From NCBI GenBank assembly GCA_937927875.1, contig CALEYV010000091.1, forward strand, positions 1-45,494: a stretch of 45,494 bases of DNA. The letters run 5' to 3'. Of the stretch, positions 18,922 through 27,635 are shown one piece after another. The notes under the pieces are model-generated. The model searched no databases and was not told where the DNA came from. It worked only from the letters and a program-made list of their open reading frames with translations. Both the position numbers and the translations under genes were made by a program. The stretch is from an uncultured Actinomycetes bacterium. Its GTDB lineage: Bacteria; Actinomycetota; Acidimicrobiia; IMCC26256; PALSA-555. Each line of letters opens with the position of its first letter. The stretch's first letter is position 1.

Positions 18922-19506
18922 CTAGGAGCCGCCGGCGGTCGCAGGCTCCGGCAGCAGCCCGCGTTCGTCTGCGAACTGCCACAACCGCTGCTGGAGCTGC
19001 TTTCTTCCGCGGTGGAGTCGGCTCATGACGGTGCCGATCGGGACGTCCGTGATGTCGGCGATCTCCTTGTAGGAGAACCCCTCCACGTCGGCGAGCATGA
19101 CGGCCATCCGGAACTGCTCGGGCAGGGCCTCGAGGGCCTCCTTCACCACCGCCTCCGGGATGGACTCCAGGACCTCGGTCTCGGGGGTCTTGTCGGCGGC
19201 GGCCGCCTCCAGCCCGCCGAGGCGACGGTAGAGGTAGAAGTCCTCGGTGTCGTCGAGGTCGGTCTCCTCCGGCCGGCGCTTCTTGGCCCGGTACGAATTG
19301 ATGAACGTGTTGGTGAGGATCTTGTAGAGCCAGGCCTTGAGGTTCGTGCCCTCCTTGAACCCGCCGAACCCTCGGTAGGCCCGCAGGTACGTCTCCTGGA
19401 CGAGGTCCTCGGCGTCGGCGGGGTTGCGCGTCATGCGTAGGGCAGCCGAATACAGCGCGTCCATGTACGACATCGCGAGCTCAGCGAACTGGGCCTGATC
19501 GGCCAT
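18922..19506 (-). CDS. ECF sigma factor, SigR/SigH-like (redox stress)
   Basis: A 194-residue group 4 sigma factor. Region 2 is seen in ALRMTRNPADAEDLVQETYL and LKAWLYKILTNTFINSYRAKKRR, with region 4 in LPEQFRMAVMLADVEGFSYKEIADIT and the DNA-recognition helix VPIGTVMSRLHRGRKQL. This pattern and the adjacent HxxxCxxC anti-sigma gene point to the thiol-oxidative-stress class. I use the ATG at 19506 (MADQAQFAEL); it has a TATGCT box 6 nt before it, suggesting a leaderless transcript. It is the first gene of the long minus-strand run. Confidence 0.94.
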   Translation of the reverse strand: MADQAQFAELAMSYMDALYSAALRMTRNPADAEDLVQETYLRAYRGFGGFKEGTNLKAWLYKILTNTFINSYRAKKRRPEETDLDDTEDFYLYRRLGGLEAAAADKTPETEVLESIPEAVVKEALEALPEQFRMAVMLADVEGFSYKEIADITDVPIGTVMSRLHRGRKQLQQRLWQFADERGLLPEPATAGGS

Positions 19507-19512
19507 GGGCGG

Positions 19513-19518
19513 AGCATA
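19513..19518 (-). promoter_or_regulatory. Possible -10 box (TATGCT) for the sigma-factor gene
   Basis: TATGCT on the minus strand fits TANNNT and lies exactly 6 nt before the ATG at 19506, the same spacing as the box before the polyprenyl synthase gene. No convincing -35 (neither TTGACA nor a SigR-type GGAAT) was found at a suitable distance. Confidence 0.35.
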
Positions 19519-19674
19519 CGCCTGGGGTCCAACCTCGCCCCCGCAGAAACCCTTGCCCGGCAACGGACGACGAGCGCAACCAGGTCACGACCAGTCCACT
19601 ACCGGGTGGTCCGCCTCCGCTTAAGGTCCGGGCACCCGCCGGCCGACACCAATGGCAGGCACAGCGAGGGCGCC

Positions 19675-21084
19675 ATGCGCAACCCCATCCGGATCGCGGT
19701 CGGGCTCGCGGCGCTCGTTGGTTTCGCCGCCTGCGTCCCGGTACATCCACCCCCACCACCGCCACCGTCGCCGCCCCCGTCGTTCGGGTCGATGCATGTC
19801 GGCTGGCAGATGTCGAACATCAACGGGCCCGTCGCGGCCGACCCCGCCGAGAACCTCCTCTGGGCCGTCAACAAGGGAGCAGATCAGCTCGACGAGCTGA
19901 ACGCGACGAGCGGGGCGGTGACGACGCGGGGCTCGATCTCGCTCGACAGCAACCAGCACTTCCCGACTCCCGCCGTCACCCCGAACTGGGTGTTCGTCGA
20001 GAGCTCCAATCACGTGGCGGCCTTCTCGACGCCTGCTGCGCCGACCACGACCTCCTGGGTGTCGACCGCGCTCGACGGATCGGTCGTGTCGCGGCCGTTG
20101 CCGGTCAACAGCATCGTCGTCGTCGCGACTGAGAACGACTCGCTCTACGGCCTCAATGTCGCGGACGGGACCATCGCGTGGGGTCCGATCAACGGGACGA
20201 CGACCGCCGCCGCAGCCGGCTTCGGCCCGCCGGAGACGCTTGCGCACCTCCATACGCTTCCTCAGAGCAGTTGCGGCGATCTCGACCCGCTCGGAGTCAC
20301 CAGCAACCTCGTACTCGATAACGGCGTCGCCTACGCGGTGGGCGAGGTGCAGACCGGCACCACGAACACCGACTTCCCGGTTCACAAGCTCATCGGGATC
20401 AATCCGGCCACCGGCGCGGTCACGCTCGGCCCGCACGTGGTCGACCCGTCAACGATGAACCCCACCCAGACCGAGCAGCAGCGCGCTGGCCTCGTCGCGA
20501 CGAACAACCGCGTGTACATCGGGTTCGGGGGCCTAGCTGGCGACTGTGGCACGTACCACGGCTGGCTGGTGGCTGCGAACGAGAGCGACGGCTCGATCGC
20601 CGCCGACCTCGAAATCGCCCCGGCACCGGCGAACGCTGCCGCCATCTGGGGAACCTCGGGTCCGATCGCTGACAGCTCCCACAACGTCTACGCGTCCACC
20701 GGGAACGCGTTCAATGACCCGAGCTCGGGCACCGACTACAGCGACGCCGTCGTGAACATGGGCGCGTCGATGTCAGGGCACAACACCGTGCCGACCGACT
20801 TCTTTCAGCCGACCGAGTGGAAGACAGACAACAACAACGACGCCGACCTCGGCTCGGCCGGCCCCGCCTTCGTGAGCTCGACCCAGCTGTTCATCCTCGG
20901 CAAGCAGCACAACGCGTTCTTGCTGAATCTCAGCTCACTTGGGGGCTCCAACCACGAGACCCCCGCCGCACGCTTGAACGGCGCCTGTAGCGGCGAGGTC
21001 TTTGGTCAGAACGCGTTCCTCTCATCGACGAACGCGGTGTACATCGCCTGTAGCAACGGGATCACACAGATCCTGCTGTCGTAA
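19675..21084 (+). CDS. Predicted lipoprotein with PQQ-like beta-propeller repeats
   Basis: A 469-residue exported protein. The signal peptide (RNPIRIAVGLAALVGFAAC) ends at a likely lipidated Cys, although the lipobox has Phe at -3. A proline-rich spacer (seven Pro, Ser, three Pro) then leads to a repeat domain with blades such as SLYGLNVADGTIAWGP, KLIGINPATGAVTLGP and VYIGFGGL, typical of PQQ/WD-like propellers. The C-terminal part has Asn-rich turns. Two Cys pairs (SSCGDL, GDCGTY) may form disulfides. The ATG at 19675 follows a GAGGG ribosome site. AAC/AAT codons are more frequent than in neighbours, hinting at a different history. Its function is unknown. Confidence 0.85.
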   Translation: MRNPIRIAVGLAALVGFAACVPVHPPPPPPPSPPPSFGSMHVGWQMSNINGPVAADPAENLLWAVNKGADQLDELNATSGAVTTRGSISLDSNQHFPTPAVTPNWVFVESSNHVAAFSTPAAPTTTSWVSTALDGSVVSRPLPVNSIVVVATENDSLYGLNVADGTIAWGPINGTTTAAAAGFGPPETLAHLHTLPQSSCGDLDPLGVTSNLVLDNGVAYAVGEVQTGTTNTDFPVHKLIGINPATGAVTLGPHVVDPSTMNPTQTEQQRAGLVATNNRVYIGFGGLAGDCGTYHGWLVAANESDGSIAADLEIAPAPANAAAIWGTSGPIADSSHNVYASTGNAFNDPSSGTDYSDAVVNMGASMSGHNTVPTDFFQPTEWKTDNNNDADLGSAGPAFVSSTQLFILGKQHNAFLLNLSSLGGSNHETPAARLNGACSGEVFGQNAFLSSTNAVYIACSNGITQILLS

Positions 21085-21090
21085 TCAGCG

Positions 21091-21666
21091 CTAGCGCCAT
21101 TGCGCGCGGCGCCCTACGAGCGCGAGCAGCCGCTCCTCGTCGTCGCGTGCTGTCGAATCGGGCAGCGCGGTCGCGTAGGCGCGGTTCGGGCCGCGCATCT
21201 CGGGCTGCACGAACCAGCGCTCGGTCTCCAGCGCGAATCCCGCCAGCTCGGGGTCCATCGAGGCGTCCTGGTGCGTGGCCTCGGCGAGATCCCAGCCGTG
21301 GATCAGCAGGTCGGCCTGGTGGATGGCGAGCGCCTCGCGGCCCGGACGCTCGCCCATCGGGAGCCGGTACGAGCGATCGAGCGCGCCCTCGCTGCGCCAG
21401 GCCTCGAGGCCCGCCCGGCCCGCTTGGTCGTAGGAGGCGAACGGGTCGTCGCCGACGAGGTCGGAGAGCCCGCGCATGAGGTCCTCGACGGGTTCGCCGG
21501 CGGCCAGCGCCTTGAAGTACCAGATGCCCGCCACGATGTGCGCGACGAGCGCCCGCACGTCCCACTCCGTGCACGGCGTGGGGTGGCCCAGGTCGTCGGG
21601 CCGGACGCCGGCGATGCGCTGCCCCGTCCACACGAGAGTCCGCTCGTACGCGCCGAGGACCTCCAT
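21091..21666 (-). CDS. TIGR03086-like / maleylpyruvate isomerase N-terminal (DinB-type) domain protein
   Basis: A 191-residue four-helix-bundle protein. PTPCTEWDVRALVAHIVAGIWYF gives the first metal-binding His, and AIHQADLLIHGWDLAEAT carries the other two, as in the mycothiol-dependent maleylpyruvate isomerase and DinB-like family. Some members use mycothiol as thiol cofactor, which would suit a mycothiol-type SigR system, but the substrate cannot be predicted. The ATG at 21666 is chosen, because earlier in-frame codons are Arg/Pro-rich and outside the domain. It converges with the propeller gene, with 6 nt between stops. Confidence 0.87.
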   Translation of the reverse strand: MEVLGAYERTLVWTGQRIAGVRPDDLGHPTPCTEWDVRALVAHIVAGIWYFKALAAGEPVEDLMRGLSDLVGDDPFASYDQAGRAGLEAWRSEGALDRSYRLPMGERPGREALAIHQADLLIHGWDLAEATHQDASMDPELAGFALETERWFVQPEMRGPNRAYATALPDSTARDDEERLLALVGRRAQWR

Positions 21667-21781
21667 CAGCCTCAGACGCCCCGCTCGACGGGGCTCCGGC
21701 GACGATCCGGCGGGCCCATGGGCGGCAATGTAGGACTTGGGGTGCGAGCCGGCTCGGGCGCCGTGAATCCCAGTCCGGGGC

Positions 21782-22978
21782 ATGGAAGGGGTCGGAATCG
21801 GGCACCCCCTCTTCATGCCGGAGACCCAGGCCCCGCAGTGCCTCGCGGGCCGCTACCAGCTGGAGCGGCCGCTCGGCCAGGGCGGGATGGGCGCGGTCTG
21901 GGCCGGGGCCGACCTCCGGCTGGGCCGGCCGGTCGCGGTCAAGGTGCTGCGGGCCGACCTCGCCCAGCTCGACGAGCCGCGGTGGCGCTTCGAGGCCGAG
22001 GCCCGCGCCGCGGCGCAGCTCGTCCACCCGAACGTCGTGGCGATCTTCGACACCGGCGAGGACGACGGCACCGCCTTCATCGTGATGGAGCTCCTCGCCG
22101 GCCCGACGCTGCGCGACGAGATGGACGAGGGACCGATGACGCCGGCCGACGTGCGAACGGTCGGCCAGCAGGTGCTCGCCGCCCTCGCGGCCGCGCACGG
22201 CGCCGGCATCATCCACCGCGACATCAAGCCCGCCAACGTGCTGAGCGGCGGGGCGGCGCACTGGAAGCTCGCCGACTTCGGGATCGCCAAGAGCGTCGAG
22301 GCCGCGACCGACCTCACGTCCACCGGGCTGGTCGCGGGCACGCCGGCGTACCTCGCCCCGGAGCGCCTCGACGGGAGGCCCGCGACCCCGGCGTCGGATC
22401 TCTACTCGGTCGGCGTCATGCTCTACGAGGCCATCTCCGGTTGTCGCCCGTTCGCGGCCGACAACCCGCTCGCCACCGTGCACGCCATCCGGACCGTGTC
22501 GCCGCCCCCGCTCGACCAGCTCCGGCCGGGCCTCGATCCCGACCTGGTCGCGACGGTCTCGCGTGCGATGCAGCGGGATCCCCGGCGCCGGTTCCGGGAC
22601 GCCGATTCGATGCGCGCCGCCCTGTCGGACCCGCAGACGGCGCCAGTCGCAGGCGGGCCGGACACCGAGCCGGTGCGACCGCGGGCCGATCCGGCCGGGC
22701 GGAACGCGACGAGCGTCCTGCCGCATCCGCCGCGGCCGCCGGTCCGGGTTCGGCGGCGCCGACCCGGTGTCGCGATCGCGGTCGCGGCCGGCGCGGCCGT
22801 CGTGGTCGCGATCGTGCTGGCGGCTGGTCTCGGCTCGAGTCAGTCGTCGGCGCCGCCGGCGAGCTCGCCGGCGTCGTCGACGCCGACCACCGCGATCACC
22901 ACGCCCGCGGCGTCCGCGCCACTTCCGGGTCCGCTCGCGGCGGCGGTCGGCCGCCTCGACGCGCAGGTGCGGCCGTGA
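21782..22978 (+). CDS. Membrane-anchored serine/threonine protein kinase
   Basis: A 398-residue PknB-type kinase. The glycine loop is LGQGGMGAVWAG, the ATP lysine is in VAVKVL, the catalytic loop is HRDIKPANV, the metal site is DFG, and the activation segment ends in GTPAYLAPE. A Pro/Arg-rich juxtamembrane stretch leads to one transmembrane helix (GVAIAVAAGAAVVVAIVLAAGL), then a short Ser/Thr/Pro/Ala-rich external tail with no PASTA repeats. ATG at 21782 or 21815 may be used. The downstream lipoprotein gene overlaps by GTGA, so the external partner may be that protein (inference). Confidence 0.95.
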   Translation: MEGVGIGHPLFMPETQAPQCLAGRYQLERPLGQGGMGAVWAGADLRLGRPVAVKVLRADLAQLDEPRWRFEAEARAAAQLVHPNVVAIFDTGEDDGTAFIVMELLAGPTLRDEMDEGPMTPADVRTVGQQVLAALAAAHGAGIIHRDIKPANVLSGGAAHWKLADFGIAKSVEAATDLTSTGLVAGTPAYLAPERLDGRPATPASDLYSVGVMLYEAISGCRPFAADNPLATVHAIRTVSPPPLDQLRPGLDPDLVATVSRAMQRDPRRRFRDADSMRAALSDPQTAPVAGGPDTEPVRPRADPAGRNATSVLPHPPRPPVRVRRRRPGVAIAVAAGAAVVVAIVLAAGLGSSQSSAPPASSPASSTPTTAITTPAASAPLPGPLAAAVGRLDAQVRP

Positions 22979-23352
22979 CGCGCAGCCTCGCGCCGGTGCT
23001 CATCGGCGGGCTGGTCCTGCTGGCGGCCGGGTGCGGCGGCGCCGCGGGGCCGTCGATGACGAGCGACGCCGCCCGGCAGCTCCAGGTCCAGGATCAGGCG
23101 GTCCACCTCGCGCTCGTCAGCGGCGACCGGGGGCAGGTCGACCAGACGTTGGCTGACCTCCGCCGCACCGTGGCCACCCTGCAGGGTCGCGGCGAGCTCA
23201 GCCCCGACCGGGCGCACGCCATCCTGACCGCGGTCGACGCCGTGCAGACCGACCTGGTGCTGCTGCCGACGACCACGACGAGCACGACGACCACCACGCC
23301 GCCCCCGCACGATCGCAAGCCCGAGGGCAAGGCCGGCGGGCCCGGCGACTGA
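22975..23352 (+). CDS. Small lipoprotein co-translated with the kinase
   Basis: A 125-residue protein of unknown function. The start is GTG at 22975, overlapping the kinase stop as GTGA. The N-terminus ends in a textbook lipobox, LLAAGC, so the mature protein should be lipid-anchored outside the membrane. A helical middle (DAARQLQVQDQAVHLALVSG, then QTLADLRRTVATLQ) is followed by a Thr-rich stretch and a charged Pro/Lys/Gly tail. The coupling suggests a sensor or modulator for the kinase, without direct proof. Confidence 0.85.
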   Translation: MTRSLAPVLIGGLVLLAAGCGGAAGPSMTSDAARQLQVQDQAVHLALVSGDRGQVDQTLADLRRTVATLQGRGELSPDRAHAILTAVDAVQTDLVLLPTTTTSTTTTTPPPHDRKPEGKAGGPGD

Positions 23353-24126
23353 TCAGCTGCGGATCGATGCGCGGATCCCCCGCCGGTACGAGGCGGGGAA
23401 CAGGGTCCGAGCCACCGGCGCCACCCGGGCCAGGTGCGTGGCGTCGATCTCGAATCGGCGCTTGTTCAGGCCCTGCACGACGAGGCGCGCCACCTGCTCC
23501 GGGGTCCGCCGGACGAACCGGGGCGGGAGGTTCGGGTCCTGGTCGCCGTCGGGCTGGGTCATCTCGGTCGGCACCCACCCCGGGTACAGGACGTGGAGCA
23601 ACACGCCGTCGGCCTCGGTCTCGAACGACAGCGCCTCCGTGAACGCGCTCACGGCCGCCTTCGACGCCGAGTAGCCGGCCTCGCCCGGTGTGGGCGCGCG
23701 GGCGGTGTCGGACGACACGTTCACGATGACGCCCTGCTTGCGGGCCCGCATGCCGGGCAGGACGGCGAGGGTGCCGGTCACCACCGAGAAGTAGTTCGTC
23801 TCCATCACCTGGCGGAAGCGCGCCAGGCCCTCGGCGTCGGGCTCGGGGATGGCGGCGTTGTTGATGAGGATGTCGATGCGCCCGCGGTCCTGCTCGATGT
23901 CGCGCAGCACCGCCGCAAAGCGGTCGGTGTCGCTGACGTCGCACACGACGTAGCCGGACTCGGGGCTGGATCGCTGAAGCTCCTCGGTCAGCTCACGGAG
24001 CCGGGGCTCGCGGCGGGCCAGCGCGACGACGGTCGCGTCGGCCGCCGCCAGCTCGAGCGCGAGCTGACGACCGATGCCGGAGGAGGCGCCGGTGACGACG
24101 GCGATCGACCCTGGGACGCTCAGCAT
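23353..24126 (-). CDS. Short-chain dehydrogenase/reductase
   Basis: A 257-residue classical SDR. It has the cofactor loop VTGASSGIGRQLA, the CDVSD acidic/adenine region, the structural NNAA, the catalytic Ser in IVNVSSDTA and the intact YSASK. An Arg pair after beta-2 (LARREPR) suggests a preference for NADP(H). The substrate is unknown. The C-terminal tail (RRGIRASIRS) is basic, as in membrane-associated SDRs acting on lipids. The ATG at 24126 has an AAGGAG ribosome site. Its stop abuts the lipoprotein stop on the other strand. Confidence 0.93.
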   Translation of the reverse strand: MLSVPGSIAVVTGASSGIGRQLALELAAADATVVALARREPRLRELTEELQRSSPESGYVVCDVSDTDRFAAVLRDIEQDRGRIDILINNAAIPEPDAEGLARFRQVMETNYFSVVTGTLAVLPGMRARKQGVIVNVSSDTARAPTPGEAGYSASKAAVSAFTEALSFETEADGVLLHVLYPGWVPTEMTQPDGDQDPNLPPRFVRRTPEQVARLVVQGLNKRRFEIDATHLARVAPVARTLFPASYRRGIRASIRS

Positions 24127-24215
24127 GACGGCTCCTTGCTGCGTCGGATCGCGCCATCGTGCCCCACGACGCGGGCGGGAACCTCAGCGAGCGGGGGCGC
24201 CGTGAGGAGCGACGG

Positions 24216-24596
24216 TCAGGCGGGTGCCTCGACGTCCGCCGCGGCCACGGTCTTCACGCCGTGGTGATCGGCGCGCCAGCTGATCGCGACGAGCTGGAGC
24301 CCCGCCGGCTCGTGATCGTGCCCGTTCGCCCTCCGGCCCGAGGTGAGGTCGATCTCGACCTCCAGCTCGACGTCGAGGGCATCGTCGCCCACGTCGGCCC
24401 GAGTCGGCTCGACCGCCGGAACCGGGGCCACGGCCACGGCCACGGGGGCGACGACGGGGGCGAACTCGGCCGGGCGGCGGTGGTGCCGGCGGCGGCACAG
24501 CTCGCAGCGGGGCCGGCTCCCGTAGCGCAGGATCACGAGGACGGCGACGAACGCGAGCGCGATCGCAAGCCACTCGAGCGCCCCTGCCCGGTCCAC
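24216..24596 (-). CDS. Small membrane protein with a CxxC motif
   Basis: A 126-residue protein of unknown function. An N-terminal transmembrane helix (ALEWLAIALAFVAVLVILRYG) is followed by RPRCELCRRRHHRRP, a Cys-x-x-Cys plus His cluster that could bind zinc, then an Ala/Val/Pro linker and an acidic domain (DDALDVELEVEIDL). The GTG at 24596 is the only start that includes the whole helix. The gene stands alone between the SDR and the EEP gene. It is less certain than its neighbours, but the ordered helix, basic stop-transfer and acidic tail look real. Confidence 0.6.
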   Translation of the reverse strand: MDRAGALEWLAIALAFVAVLVILRYGSRPRCELCRRRHHRRPAEFAPVVAPVAVAVAPVPAVEPTRADVGDDALDVELEVEIDLTSGRRANGHDHEPAGLQLVAISWRADHHGVKTVAAADVEAPA

Positions 24597-24647
24597 CGTC
24601 GGCCATGTTATGAGACGGCGCCGCTTGGCGCCGCGCCGAGACCGGGC

Positions 24648-25406
24648 TCACAGGAGCTCGTAGACGGCGTGGACCGGCCAGTGGTCCGACGGCGCGATGT
24701 CGTCGACGTACACGTGGGGGCTCGAGGCCGCGATGGCGCGGGCGTGGCGGTTCGCCACGATCCAGTCGTAGGCGAAGGCGGTCGAGAAGTCCGAGACGCC
24801 GAAGGTGCTGAGGCTGGTCGGGAACGTGGCCGGCGGGAACTGACCGAGCGCGCCGAAGCAGCTGACGTACCCGGCCCCGTAGAGCGTGGCGACCGGGAGG
24901 AGGGCGTCGTTGAGGTCTCCGGTGACGAGCGCCGGCTCGTCGTCGGCGAGGAGGCCGCGCAGCGCCGCGACCACCGCCTCGGCCTCCTGCACCCGCGGGC
25001 TCACGCCGGTGCGCAGCTCGTTCACGGCCGCGTCGGTGAGGTGCACGGTGGAGACCACGAACGAGCGGTCGTGGCCCCGCGGCTGGAGCCGGACCCAGAA
25101 CAGGCGTCGGCGCGGGTAGGCGACGATGCCGACGTCCTCGGCACCGGAGGCGACCGCCTCGAAGAGGTCGTCGCGCCACCACAGGTTGCCCTCGACGGTC
25201 CAGCCCTCGTAGGCGTCCGAGACGCGGGTGTGGTCCAGGAGCTGGGCGTCGAGGAAGGACTGCGTCACCGCCGTGAGCTCCTGGACGCAGAGCACATCGG
25301 GCCGGTACCGCTGGCAGAAGGCCGCGAGCGCCGGTGCGCGCGCGGGCCAGCGCTCCGTCCCCCAGAGGTTGTACGTCGCGATCGAGAACCGGACTGGGAA
25401 GGCCAT
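24648..25406 (-). CDS. Endonuclease/exonuclease/phosphatase (EEP) family protein
   Basis: A 252-residue member of the DNase I-like metal-dependent phosphoesterase superfamily. The conserved active-site blocks appear in order: ATYNLWG (Asn), VLCVQELT (Glu), VVSTVHLT (His), VTGDLNDA (Asp/Asn), and the terminal APSDHWPVHAVY (Asp-His). No signal peptide is evident, so action in the cytoplasm is likely. The substrate could be nucleic acid, inositol phosphate or sphingolipid. ATG 25406 is chosen; ATG 25418 is in frame four codons upstream. Confidence 0.9.
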   Translation of the reverse strand: MAFPVRFSIATYNLWGTERWPARAPALAAFCQRYRPDVLCVQELTAVTQSFLDAQLLDHTRVSDAYEGWTVEGNLWWRDDLFEAVASGAEDVGIVAYPRRRLFWVRLQPRGHDRSFVVSTVHLTDAAVNELRTGVSPRVQEAEAVVAALRGLLADDEPALVTGDLNDALLPVATLYGAGYVSCFGALGQFPPATFPTSLSTFGVSDFSTAFAYDWIVANRHARAIAASSPHVYVDDIAPSDHWPVHAVYELL

Positions 25407-25441
25407 GCCAGCCCACATTCAAGCCCGCGCCCGAGCCGCCG

Positions 25442-26491
25442 TCAGTGGGGCGGCACGGACCAGTGGAGGAGATCGGTGCTGCGCGCCACGCCGAGCTGGT
25501 CGTGCCCGGCGCCGCCGAAGCTCGTGACCTCGGGCGCGTCGGCGTAGACGACGTAGTAGCGGCCGCCGACCGACTGGCGGTCGATCAGGAACGCGCAGTT
25601 GGCGTGCTCGTAGACGGCGCCGGTCGTCCCGCGGCCCGGGTTCCATCGCTCCTGGGGGATGTGCAGCTCGCGACCCGGCGACCAGTGCAGCCACCCCGCC
25701 GGCGTGGCCGGGTCACCCGCGAGCGTGAAGAGGAAGGGCCGGTCGAGCCGGTTGCTCGTCGCCAGCAGCCGCCAAGTGCTCCCGAGGTGGAGGAACTGGT
25801 AGTTCTCGATGGTGTCACCGAAGACGCTGATGTCGGGTCGGCCGACGAGCTGCCACGGGCCGTCGAGTGAACCGGTCGTCGATCGCGCGATCTCGAACGC
25901 CTGCGCGCCGTCGGGGAGACCGACCTTGTAGCCGAGCAGCAGCCCGGCCGGCGTCCACGCCAGCGCGGCGTCGATCATCCGGTCCGACGCCCCCGGGTGC
26001 AGCTCGCGGCCGAGTGGGCGCGGCGGCGTGTACGTCCGGAAGTCGGTCGTGGTGCGGTAGTAGAGCTTGGCCTGGGCGCCGCCGGTGTCATGCACGAACG
26101 ATTGGTACGTCACGACGAAGGAGCCGTCCGGGCTGGGCCCGACGTCCGGTGACGCCTCCCCCTCGACGGCCGCGTCGTGGGGCAGCTCGCTGAGCGGCGA
26201 CCAGTGCGCGAGGTCGGGGCTGGTCGCGGTGCCGATGCGCCAGTGCCCGCCCGGGTCCACCGCGCTGAAGAGGGCCTGCCAACGTCCACCCGCCCACACG
26301 ATGGCCGGGTCCTTCACCGCTCGGTCGCGGGATCCGAGGATCGGGTTGCGCAGCCGCGACCACGCGATCTGCCGACTCGTCGGCGCGGGCGCGCTCGACG
26401 TCGCCGCGACGCCGAGGACCAGCGATGCGAGCGCAAGGAGCGCCGCGACGCCGTGTCGACGCCTCCGGTGCCCAATCGTGACCATGGTCAT
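25442..26491 (-). CDS. Secreted five-bladed beta-propeller protein, GH43/GH62-like
   Basis: A 349-residue exported protein. A basic start and hydrophobic core (RRRRHGVAALLALASLVLG) form a signal peptide. The body resembles clan GH-F/GH43-like glycosidases: NPILGSRDRAVKDPAIVWAGGRWQALFSAVD has the Asp-Pro near the start of blade I, with YYRTTTDFRTYTPP, ENYQFLHLGSTWRLLATSN and VARSTDLLHWS in later blades. Arabinofuranosidase activity is a possibility, not established. ATG at 26491 or 26485 may be used. It points to uptake or trimming of plant or cell-wall polysaccharide. Confidence 0.78.
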   Translation of the reverse strand: MTMVTIGHRRRRHGVAALLALASLVLGVAATSSAPAPTSRQIAWSRLRNPILGSRDRAVKDPAIVWAGGRWQALFSAVDPGGHWRIGTATSPDLAHWSPLSELPHDAAVEGEASPDVGPSPDGSFVVTYQSFVHDTGGAQAKLYYRTTTDFRTYTPPRPLGRELHPGASDRMIDAALAWTPAGLLLGYKVGLPDGAQAFEIARSTTGSLDGPWQLVGRPDISVFGDTIENYQFLHLGSTWRLLATSNRLDRPFLFTLAGDPATPAGWLHWSPGRELHIPQERWNPGRGTTGAVYEHANCAFLIDRQSVGGRYYVVYADAPEVTSFGGAGHDQLGVARSTDLLHWSVPPH

Positions 26492-26582
26492 GACACGCCG
26501 AGCTGATCGCCGCCGCGTCGCGGTGGCGCTGGGAGCCGTCGCGGCGTGCGTCGTGGCGGCGCGCCACCCCCGACCCACGAGG

Positions 26583-27635
26583 TCACGAAGCCGCGCTCGG
26601 CGCCGTCGGCCGGGCGCGGAGCCCGACGAACGGCTCGGTGGGCACCAACCGGTGACGCTCGACGATCTCGAACCCGGCTCGCTCGAGGTCGGCGACGAGC
26701 TCCGACTCCGTCGGCAGGGACGCCGCACCGGCTTGGCACGCAAGCAAGAGGTGCAGGTGGGCGCTGGCGACCGAGCCGAAGCGGGTCTCGGTCACCACCA
26801 GCAGCTGGCCGGACGGCTCCAGCAGGGTGGCTAGCCGCTCGTAGAGAGCGGGCCGATCGCCGGCCGCAAAGTAGTAGATGTCGTTGATGAGCGTGATGAG
26901 ACCGAACCGGCGATCGGCGTCGGGGGTCCAGTCCCGGATGTCGCCGACGTGGAGTCCGGCTCGGGACGCGAGGCCGGCTGCTCGCAGCTCGGCCTCACCG
27001 CGGGCGACGACGCCGGTCGCCAGGTCGATCCCGTCGACCTGGACGTCCGAGTCGGCCGCGAGGAGCGCCCGCACGTAGACGCCGGTGCCGCAGCCGACGT
27101 CGAGGACCCGGGCCGGGTGCAACTCGGCGACCGCGTCTGCCAGGTAGGGGACGACGAACGGCGCCGCCACGAGCGAGACCTGCGCGATGACGTCGGCGTG
27201 CTCCTCGAGGTCGGGGCGCCCGTCACCAGGGGGATCGCGCAGCCGGTCGGCGAGGTCCGCGTAGACCCCGGCCTGGTAGTCGAGCAGCGAGCGGTAGTGC
27301 GCCGTGAGCACCGGGTCCTGGTCGGCGAGGGCCCGGGCACGGCGACCGCGGACCCGGTAGCGGCCGTCGCGACGCGCCAGCTCGCCGGTCGCGACGCCGA
27401 CGTCGAGCCAGGCCTCGAGCCGCTCGGGGCGGGTGGCACCGGTGAGCTCGGCGACGTCCTGGAGCGACCGCGGGACCAGCAGCTCCGACAGCACCGCGAG
27501 GCGGACCGCCGAGGCCAGGAACAGCGCCCGGACGAAGGACCGGCTGTCGCCGACCGCCAGGGCGCGCGCGGCGGCGTGGCCGCTGCGCAGGGTGGCGGCC
27601 AGCCCCCGCCACCGGGTGTCCCGTCGAGCCGTCAC
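26583..27635 (-). CDS. Class I SAM-dependent methyltransferase with N-terminal winged-helix region
   Basis: A 350-residue O-methyltransferase-like protein. The N-terminal third (VRALFLASAVRLAVLSELLV, LQDVAELTGATRPERLEAWL) resembles the dimerising winged helix of plant-type methyltransferases. The SAM-binding motif I is RVLDVGCGTGVYVRALL, with the acidic loop in DGIDLATG and HVGDIRDW following. The substrate is unknown. The start is GTG at 27635, overlapping the stop of the ferritin-like/DUF362 gene as GTGA. Strict coupling implies both proteins act on the same small molecule or complex. Confidence 0.9.
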   Translation of the reverse strand: MTARRDTRWRGLAATLRSGHAAARALAVGDSRSFVRALFLASAVRLAVLSELLVPRSLQDVAELTGATRPERLEAWLDVGVATGELARRDGRYRVRGRRARALADQDPVLTAHYRSLLDYQAGVYADLADRLRDPPGDGRPDLEEHADVIAQVSLVAAPFVVPYLADAVAELHPARVLDVGCGTGVYVRALLAADSDVQVDGIDLATGVVARGEAELRAAGLASRAGLHVGDIRDWTPDADRRFGLITLINDIYYFAAGDRPALYERLATLLEPSGQLLVVTETRFGSVASAHLHLLLACQAGAASLPTESELVADLERAGFEIVERHRLVPTEPFVGLRARPTAPSAAS

